Below are positions 15,708 to 20,442 of a stretch of DNA of 20,442 nucleotides, piece after piece. The stretch is from Flavobacterium sp. (GTDB lineage Bacteria; Bacteroidota; Bacteroidia; Flavobacteriales; Flavobacteriaceae). Position 1 is the first letter of the stretch. Every line of letters starts with the position of its first letter. The translations under genes were made by a program, and so were the position numbers. The DNA is taken from the NCBI RefSeq assembly GCF_021151785.1, contig NZ_JAGKWP010000044.1, positions 1 through 20,442 on the forward strand. Direction: 5' to 3'. The notes beneath the pieces are model-generated. The model saw nothing but the letters and a program-made list of their open reading frames with translations. It ran no database searches and was not told the DNA's origin.

Positions 15708-16940
15708 CTATAATTTAACACCTACAACTCTTAAATCATCCCAAAAATTAGGGTATGATTTACTAACAACCTCTGCTTCTTGAATTTCAATAGGCACTCT
15801 TAAAGCCAAAGGAGCGAAAGCCATAGCCATGCGATGATCTTGATAAGTAACGATTGATTTATCAGATTTTATTTTACTAGCCTTTTCTAAATGAAATGAA
15901 TCATTTGTTATAAAAACTGAGGCTCCTAACTTTGTAAGTTCATTCTTCAATGCTTCAAGCCTATCTGTCTCTTTAATTTTTAGCGTATGAAGTCCAAACA
16001 AACTACAACCAATGCCAAGTCCAAAGCAAGTTACCGCAATAGTTTGAGCAATATCAGGCGCATTAACCAATTGATAATCAACTGCTGCTATTACACTCTT
16101 TTTTACTTTAGTAATTGTGATGAAATTATTCTTATTAAAAATGGTTTCTACTCCAAAATCCTTATAGATTTCAACTAAAATAGAATCACCTTGTAAACTA
16201 CTCTCTTTAAAATTTGAAAGCGTTACTTGCGAACCAATTCTAGAAAGCGCAATTAATGAATACCAATAAGAAGCAGAACTCCAATCTGATTCAATGCTAA
16301 TTTTTGACGTAGAAATAGATTTACACGGACTAACTTTAATTTTATTTCCAATAAAAGAAGTTTGTATACCAATCTCATTGAGTAAAGCTAAAGTCATTTT
16401 AATATAAGAGCCAGACGTTATTTCACCCTCTAAAGTTAACTCAAGTCCATTTTCTAACTTTGGAGCAATTAATAACAGGGCGGAAATATATTGACTACTC
16501 ACATTTGCAGAAATTGTCACCGAACTTTTAAAATCTTTTTTTCCTTTAATTCGAATTGGAGGAAAACCTTCCTTTTCTTCATAAATAATTTCAGCTCCTA
16601 ATCTATTTAAAGCATCAACTAAAATTTTAACAGGTCGTTCTTGCATTCTTTTTGAACCTGTTAAAACTACTTCTTTACCTTCTTGAATAGCAAAGAATGC
16701 AGTTAAAAAACGCATGGCAGTCCCTGCATGATGTACATCAATGTGCTGAAAATTAGTTGAAAATTGAAAGTCTTGCAATGCTTTTTGCATTATTTCAGAA
16801 TCATCCGAATTAGAAGCATTTTCAATTTGTAGCTCTGGAAACAATGCTTGCAATAATAAAGCCCTATTCGTTTCAGACTTACTTCCTGAAATAGAAATCG
16901 AGGCAAATTGCAATTCTGATTTATCCAATTTTAAATTCAT
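15708..16940 (-). CDS. aroA: 3-phosphoshikimate 1-carboxyvinyltransferase (EPSP synthase)
   Basis: This is the sixth shikimate pathway enzyme, transferring enolpyruvyl from PEP to shikimate-3-phosphate. It has 410 residues, slightly shorter than E. coli AroA (427), as usual in Bacteroidota. Motifs: GSKSETNR (19-26; K21, S22 and R26 are the substrate-binding residues), HAGTAMRFL (71-79), GSKRMQERPVK (95-105), NAPDIAQTIAV with the catalytic-base Asp, KETDRLEALKNEL, and YQDHRMAMAFAPLAL near the end. The residue matching E. coli P101 is F78. The ATG overlaps the stop of the upstream SMR gene by four bases (ATGA), so translation is probably coupled. No other aro genes are adjacent. Confidence 0.96.
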   Translation of the reverse strand: MNLKLDKSELQFASISISGSKSETNRALLLQALFPELQIENASNSDDSEIMQKALQDFQFSTNFQHIDVHHAGTAMRFLTAFFAIQEGKEVVLTGSKRMQERPVKILVDALNRLGAEIIYEEKEGFPPIRIKGKKDFKSSVTISANVSSQYISALLLIAPKLENGLELTLEGEITSGSYIKMTLALLNEIGIQTSFIGNKIKVSPCKSISTSKISIESDWSSASYWYSLIALSRIGSQVTLSNFKESSLQGDSILVEIYKDFGVETIFNKNNFITITKVKKSVIAAVDYQLVNAPDIAQTIAVTCFGLGIGCSLFGLHTLKIKETDRLEALKNELTKLGASVFITNDSFHLEKASKIKSDKSIVTYQDHRMAMAFAPLALRVPIEIQEAEVVSKSYPNFWDDLRVVGVKL

Positions 16941-17266
16941 GTGTTGGATACAAATTTAAGACCAACAATAGAGGCAATTAATGTGACTAAGAAAAAAATG
17001 CGCGAAAAAGTAGCGGGTTCATTAAACAAAAAAATACCTACTAAAACACTTCCAACCGCTCCTATACCTGTCCATACGGCATAAGCTGTACCAATAGGAA
17101 CTTCTCTTGTCGCTTTTACTAATAAAACCATACTAATAGTCAAGCAAACAAAAAAACCTGCATACCAGAAATACATGTTAAGGCCTGTAGATCCTTTTGC
17201 CTTTCCTAAACAAGTAGCAAAAGCAACTTCAAAACAACCAGCAATAATTAATAAAACCCAGTTCAT
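16937..17266 (-). CDS. small multidrug resistance (SMR) family exporter, Gdx/SugE-like
   Basis: The 109-residue protein has four transmembrane helices, the classic SMR size. The essential proton/substrate-coupling glutamate is E13 in LIIAGCFEVAFA, equivalent to E14 of EmrE. The second half, REVPIGTAYAVWTGIGAVGSVLVGIFLFNEP, follows the Gdx/SugE signature (PxGTAYAxWTGIGAxG) rather than the EmrE/QacE one, so guanidinium export is the best family-based guess. The residue after EVA is F15 where Gdx proteins commonly have Trp, so the assignment is not certain. The pump works as a dual-topology dimer in the inner membrane. It is the first gene of a coupled pair with aroA (four-base overlap). I see no recognisable guanidine riboswitch upstream. 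Confidence 0.88.
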   Translation of the reverse strand: MNWVLLIIAGCFEVAFATCLGKAKGSTGLNMYFWYAGFFVCLTISMVLLVKATREVPIGTAYAVWTGIGAVGSVLVGIFLFNEPATFSRIFFLVTLIASIVGLKFVSNT

Positions 17267-17287
17267 TTTTTTAATGGTAATTTGTTA

Positions 17288-17339
17288 ATTATGAATGGTA
17301 AATTATATTTTTTTCAATTCAAAATTAACCATTTATAAT
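17288..17339. repeat. imperfect inverted repeat overlapping the SMR/aroA promoter
   Basis: The arm at 17288-17304 (ATTATGAATGGTAAATT) and the reverse complement of the arm at 17323-17339 (ATTATAAATGGTTAATT) agree at 15 of 17 positions, with an 18-base spacer. The right arm covers the -7 element. AT-rich inverted repeats of this look are common intergenic filler in flavobacteria; a regulatory role is possible but unproven. Confidence 0.5.
17320..17327 (-). promoter_or_regulatory. -7 promoter element of the SMR-aroA unit
   Basis: The minus strand reads TAATTTTG, an exact TAnnTTTG match. The start point would be near 17314, giving a leader of about 48 bases before the SMR start codon. No clear -33 triplet is present. 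Confidence 0.4.
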
Positions 17340-17345
17340 TTATAA

Positions 17346-17708
17346 TTATTTCTTCCCTATTCTTTGTTTTGTAGTAATAATTATTGAAGCTAAAATTTTA
17401 TTTATTTCAACAACATCATTTTTCAATGATTGAAATTGTGTTTCATTAAGATATGCTGACTGAAACAAAAGTTCTAACTAATAATCTGTTTCATTTGCTT
17501 CTTTTTGAGCAATGTCAAGTTTTTGAATAAAATCTAATCTACTTTCTGCTTGCTCTGCTTCACGAACCAAAGCACCAATAACCGTTCCACTTCTTAGAAG
17601 TTGTTTACTTAGAAGATATTCCTTCTTCTCCTGATTCAGAAACTGATATAATTTAACTACTCGTATTGCAAAATTAAATGATTTACTTTTAATAACATTA
17701 TCCCACAC
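17346..17708 (-). pseudogene. four-helix-bundle protein (23S rRNA IVS family), broken by an amber codon
   Basis: The 121-codon frame starts MWDNVIKSKSFNFAIRVVKLY and reads through SKQLLRSGTVIGALVREAEQAESRLDFIQKLDIAQKEANETDY, the hallmark segments of the stand-alone four-helix-bundle family named after rRNA intervening sequences. At 17478-17480 a TAG interrupts it after 76 residues, exactly where the family has Trp (NETDYWLELL). After the TAG the same frame continues for 43 codons (LELLFQSAYLNETQFQSLKN and onward, ending RIGKK) to a TAA at 17346-17348, giving the normal length of about 120 residues. One substitution (TGG to TAG) explains the break. The function of the family is unknown; it binds as a pentamer in solved structures. 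No rRNA is nearby, so this is the free-standing type. A sequencing error is the alternative. Confidence 0.85.
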
Positions 17709-17731
17709 AATTCATCATTCACAACTCACCA

Positions 17732-18058
17732 TTATTTAAGTTTCTCGTTATTATGATGGCGATCATGATCTCTTTGAGTCTTTAAATCCATTTTTTTATC
17801 AAATGCCGCCTGTAAATCCACTCCTGTTTGATTAGCTAAACATAAAACTACAAAAACTACATCTGCTAATTCTTCCCCTAAATCCTTGTTTTTATCACTC
17901 TCTTTTTCTGATTGTTCTCCATATCTTCTTGCAATAATACGTGCTACTTCACCTACTTCTTCTGTAAGTTGAGCCATATTAGTTAATTCATTAAAATAGC
18001 GAACCCCATGTTCTTTGATCCAATTATCAACTTCTTGTTGTGCATTTTTAATATTCAT
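17732..18058 (-). CDS. MazG-like nucleotide pyrophosphohydrolase
   Basis: The 108-residue, single-domain, all-alpha NTP pyrophosphatase fold hydrolyses non-canonical or stress-related nucleoside triphosphates to monophosphate and pyrophosphate. The metal-binding pattern is EEVGE (33-37) followed by EELAD (62-66), the MazG EExxE...ExxD signature. The C-terminus is polar and His-rich (RDHDRHH). I start at 18058 (MNIKNAQQEVDNW), not at the in-frame ATG at 18094, because the shorter form matches family N-termini and the proposed promoter at 18079-18086 lies inside the longer one. It is cytoplasmic. The physiological substrate is unknown. It ends 23 bases before the IVS-type pseudogene in the same direction. 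Confidence 0.88.
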   Translation of the reverse strand: MNIKNAQQEVDNWIKEHGVRYFNELTNMAQLTEEVGEVARIIARRYGEQSEKESDKNKDLGEELADVVFVVLCLANQTGVDLQAAFDKKMDLKTQRDHDRHHNNEKLK

Positions 18059-18078
18059 ATTTATTATTTTAACTCTCA

Positions 18079-18086
18079 CAAAGGTA
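18079..18086 (-). promoter_or_regulatory. -7 promoter element of the MazG-like gene
   Basis: The minus strand reads TACCTTTG, an exact TAnnTTTG match. The start point would be near 18072, about 14 bases before the chosen ATG. No convincing -33 element is visible at the right distance. Confidence 0.5.
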
Positions 18087-18156
18087 ATAAACAAAGAATA
18101 AGTTCATATAAAAACAAACTTTATTAATAAATGAAATGATCTTAGAAGTAACTCAA

Positions 18157-20160
18157 TTAAAGTTTTTTTAGGATTATTTTTTCATTCATTTTTAAAGTAA
18201 CTTGATTAAAAAACTCTTTTAAATCAGGATAATATTCTGCGTCAATAAATGGAGCGTTTACTCTAAAGTTACAAACAATTTGAATATGATTATCTGTATT
18301 TCCTATCAAAAAAGAAAAACTACCTATGTTATCTATAGTTTTAACATTTAATTCTGAAGGGATAGACTCTACTACATAACCATCTGGTATATAGTAATTT
18401 ATCGTATAAGAATCCGCAAAAGGACTTATAAAATCAATTGGATACTCCCTTTTATCATGTTTAAAAGGATTTTCATCCATACCAAAATGAAGTAATGGTT
18501 TAAAATATATTTTCCCACCAATTAACTCACTTGCCCCGGTGTGCCTAACTTTATAATCTATAATAACAGGCTGAAAAACATCTCTCTTATTTTGAATTAC
18601 ATAATCTGAAATCTCAATACCATTATTATTCTTTTCATACTTTTCAATATAACTTTCATCAGTCAAATTTGCATTATTATTTCTAAAAACATAAGCTGCT
18701 CTCTCAAAATACTTCTCATTAATCGTCCCTGATATCAAACCTTCTGTGTCTACAGTTGCATTAATCAGATAAGTTTCTTTAGCATGCTTTTTTGGTGCTA
18801 AATTAATTTCGGAGGAAGATCCATTATTTCTAACAATTCTACCTATATAATTTAATGCCCTTGTTGGTAAAATATCAATTGATGCATTAGAATCAGTTGC
18901 ATCGAGAAGTAGAACATCGTTATCTACTTCAATTCCGCAGATTACGTAGTTAAAGGCCGTATTACTAGGAAATAAATTAAAAGGCTTTTCTCTTGTTGTT
19001 AACACAACAGGATTGGCATCAATACCAGCTTTTCTCAACATTGAAATTAAAATTAAATTAATCTCAGCCACATTACCCACTTTTTCTGCATATGCTTTCT
19101 TTACACCTGCTTCTGTATAAATACCTGTATAGCCATTCCACTTCATTCTTTCTTGAACAAATTTAAAAATCACATTTATTTTATCACTATCAGGCTTATT
19201 TGCTAAGATGCTCTTCAAATCATCTTCAAAATAACTTTCTTTTCCTAACTGACCACCAAATTCGTTACTCTCGTAAACTCTTTTTACTACATCTTCCCAA
19301 GAAGTAGAGACTAACTCCATGGGGCTGTCTTTATATTGTATTGAACTCAATTCAAATTCAACACTTGAAATGTAATTTTTTAAATTGTTGGAAAAAGGCT
19401 CTTGTTTTAAAGCTGGAACATGCTCTAAAACTGATTTCGTAATCAATTCATTATAAACAAATTCATTATAATCATATTTAGTTGAGGCTGCTGAACTCAA
19501 AGTGGCCACTGTTCTTGTTTTGCCAACATGAGTTACTCTTTTTTCTTTTTTTTCATTTGTCAATTTTGGAGTTAAAAAACCTCTGTAATAACTTTTGAAA
19601 ATCAAACTTTCTGGAATTTGAACTGTAAATTCTGAGTAATTCACAGGGACAACATATTGAAAATACCAAGGATTCAATTTAGAAAAATATGGTGATTCAA
19701 TAACATATTTATACTCAATAATTGACCCTTCTTTTACATTAGGCATTGTAATTTTTTTTGTGGACCAATATTTACTATTGATTTCTTTAAATTCACCATC
19801 ACCATTTAATTTTGTTTTTTCAATTTTACCATTTACTAAATTATAAGTAACTGCTTTTGAAAATTGTACATTTTCATCTTCTACACCACCAATATAGAAG
19901 CTAACTTCTTTATTTCCCCATTCATATCCTTCTTTTTTATATATTTTAATTTTTGTTTCAACTTCAGTAAATAACTTTAATTCTCCTGAATTTGAATACT
20001 CAATATACGATTTGCCTTTTTCAAAAAGAACAGCAGCCACTGCACTAGTATCCAATGGATGCCTTTTTTCTTTTAATTCATCTAAAGTAACTTTACCCAA
20101 TTCATAATTCTGAGATAAACACAGGATAGGTAAGATAAAAGCTAAAAAATTTTTTTTCAT
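18157..20160 (-). CDS. DUF3857 / transglutaminase-like secreted protein, catalytic triad absent
   Basis: The protein has 667 residues. A signal peptide (MKKNFLAFILPILCLSQ, about 1-17) is followed by a DUF3857 domain (about 40-230), with a central KEGSIIEYKYVIESPYF segment (143-159) typical of the family. A transglutaminase-like core (about 320-425) and a C-terminal beta domain follow. In active members the nucleophile lies in a GDCKD-type motif. Here the aligned stretch is VGNVAEINLILISMLRKAGI (361-380), with V364 where Cys is expected, and the His position is Y405 (FNYVI). The Asp is kept as D420 (LLLDATD). The domain is therefore probably a non-enzymatic fold. The likely location is periplasm or surface. 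It is usually found as a hypothetical in flavobacteria; the function is unknown. Confidence 0.8.
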   Translation of the reverse strand: MKKNFLAFILPILCLSQNYELGKVTLDELKEKRHPLDTSAVAAVLFEKGKSYIEYSNSGELKLFTEVETKIKIYKKEGYEWGNKEVSFYIGGVEDENVQFSKAVTYNLVNGKIEKTKLNGDGEFKEINSKYWSTKKITMPNVKEGSIIEYKYVIESPYFSKLNPWYFQYVVPVNYSEFTVQIPESLIFKSYYRGFLTPKLTNEKKEKRVTHVGKTRTVATLSSAASTKYDYNEFVYNELITKSVLEHVPALKQEPFSNNLKNYISSVEFELSSIQYKDSPMELVSTSWEDVVKRVYESNEFGGQLGKESYFEDDLKSILANKPDSDKINVIFKFVQERMKWNGYTGIYTEAGVKKAYAEKVGNVAEINLILISMLRKAGIDANPVVLTTREKPFNLFPSNTAFNYVICGIEVDNDVLLLDATDSNASIDILPTRALNYIGRIVRNNGSSSEINLAPKKHAKETYLINATVDTEGLISGTINEKYFERAAYVFRNNNANLTDESYIEKYEKNNNGIEISDYVIQNKRDVFQPVIIDYKVRHTGASELIGGKIYFKPLLHFGMDENPFKHDKREYPIDFISPFADSYTINYYIPDGYVVESIPSELNVKTIDNIGSFSFLIGNTDNHIQIVCNFRVNAPFIDAEYYPDLKEFFNQVTLKMNEKIILKKL

Positions 20161-20192
20161 TTTTTTTATTTTTTTTGAATCATTATTTTCAT

Positions 20193-20209
20193 TTTGTCAA
20201 AACGACAAA
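20193..20209. promoter_or_regulatory. inverted repeat at the DUF3857 gene promoter region
   Basis: TTTGTC-AAAAC-GACAAA is a perfect six-base dyad with a five-base spacer, 32 bases before the DUF3857 start. On the minus strand it overlaps a near-consensus -7 element (TCGTTTTG, one mismatch), with a TTG 17 bases further upstream. It could be an operator or a small leader hairpin. Confidence 0.35.
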
Positions 20210-20261
20210 TTTTTTCATAAAACAATCTAAAAGGTTCATAATCATTTTTTTCATAGCAACC

Positions 20262-20442
20262 GATCCTGTTTTATTCGGCCATGAGACAGATAGACGTTAT
20301 AATAGCTCATTAATCGACTACGCGGCTTCCAGAGTACAGACATATTCCTGTACGATCATCATGTTAGCAGCGGATATTATCTTTTTACTAGAAGTTTGTC
20401 ACAAGACTATGGCTATATTAGAAATACTTGAATTCCCCGATC
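20262..20442. other. compositionally foreign terminal segment
   Basis: By hand count, 20261-20442 is about 39% GC, while 20161-20260 is about 19%. The change coincides with a GATC at 20262-20265; further GATC sites lie at 20354-20357 and at the very end, 20439-20442. The segment has no resemblance to flavobacterial coding sequence and ends in what reads as a proteobacterial def start. Apart from short frames on both strands I recognise nothing in 20262-20408. It may be a chimeric contig end or a recently acquired piece. Confidence 0.5.
20409..20442 (+). CDS. def: peptide deformylase, first eleven codons only (cut by window end)
   Basis: The ATG at 20409 opens MAILEILEFPD. This matches the N-terminus common in proteobacterial peptide deformylases (MAILxILEFPDPRLR), which remove the formyl group from nascent N-formyl-Met. 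Flavobacterial deformylases usually begin differently (MILPIVGYGDPVLRK-like), so the fragment does not fit the host of the rest of the window. With only eleven residues the call rests on the N-terminal match alone; chance similarity or a different protein cannot be excluded. Confidence 0.45.
   Translation, partial: MAILEILEFPD

Noticed and set aside
17478..17480. Amber codon as recoding (stop read through as an amino acid)
   Set aside because: Nothing in the window suggests UAG recoding; other genes use TAG as a normal stop (the T9SS gene ends in TAG), and the change is a simple Trp-to-stop substitution.
18059..18094. An upstream ATG for the MazG-like gene at 18094
   Set aside because: The 12 extra residues do not match the family, and an exact TAnnTTTG promoter element lies within them.
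20262..20408. Open frames on both strands of the terminal segment (for example a 29-codon minus-strand frame)
   Set aside because: They are short and match no family I recognise; probably by-products of a non-flavobacterial intergenic region.
1..20442. CRISPR arrays, tRNA/rRNA genes, toxin-antitoxin pairs, known defence systems or prophage
   Set aside because: I looked on both strands for spaced direct repeats, cloverleaf sequences and hallmark proteins and found none that could be supported.

Overview
The window looks like a chromosomal segment from a member of the Flavobacteriaceae (Bacteroidota), probably Flavobacterium or a close relative. The evidence is strongly AT-rich DNA, start codons without Shine-Dalgarno sequences, several TAnnTTTG-type -7 promoter elements, a secreted protein with a gliding-motility/type IX secretion (T9SS) C-terminal sorting domain, a CarboxypepD_reg plus TonB receptor, and Bacteroidota-type GcvP and EPSP synthase. 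No tRNA, rRNA, CRISPR array, prophage or complete insertion sequence is visible.

Layout. (1) 1-1195: the tail of a DDE transposase is joined in frame to the end of an unrecognised gene. One base after its stop comes a gamma-glutamylcyclotransferase-like protein with a Cys-rich zinc-ribbon tail. (2) 1181-2002, minus strand: a UbiA-like membrane prenyltransferase that overlaps the previous gene tail to tail. (3) 2176-5072: gcvP (glycine cleavage P-protein) with a strong terminator. (4) 5079-7810: a TonB-dependent receptor with a palindrome on its probable promoter, then a group III truncated haemoglobin with a CRP/FNR-type site where a class II activator would bind. (5) 7941-12077: ketoacyl-ACP synthase III, a small methyltransferase, a family 2 glycosyltransferase and an MlaE/MlaF-type lipid ABC transporter pair, all on the plus strand. 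They look like cell-envelope lipid genes, but nothing shows they share one pathway. (6) 12160-20160, minus strand: in transcription order, a DUF3857/transglutaminase-like secreted protein, a MazG-like pyrophosphohydrolase, a four-helix-bundle (23S rRNA IVS-type) gene broken by one amber codon, an SMR exporter overlapping aroA by four bases, aroA, and a 1161-residue T9SS cargo protein. (7) 20161-20442: a very AT-rich stretch, then an abrupt rise to about 39% GC. The window ends on what reads as the first eleven codons of a proteobacterial-type peptide deformylase. This may be a chimeric contig end.

Most of the window is ordinary flavobacterial housekeeping and envelope biology, and I see no convincing new multi-gene system. 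The points most worth a second look are the compositional break at about 20260, the FNR-type site placed at about -41.5 of the haemoglobin promoter, the single nonsense codon in the four-helix-bundle gene, the catalytically dead transglutaminase fold, the Cys-paired repeat array of the secreted protein, and the transposase-host fusion at the left edge.
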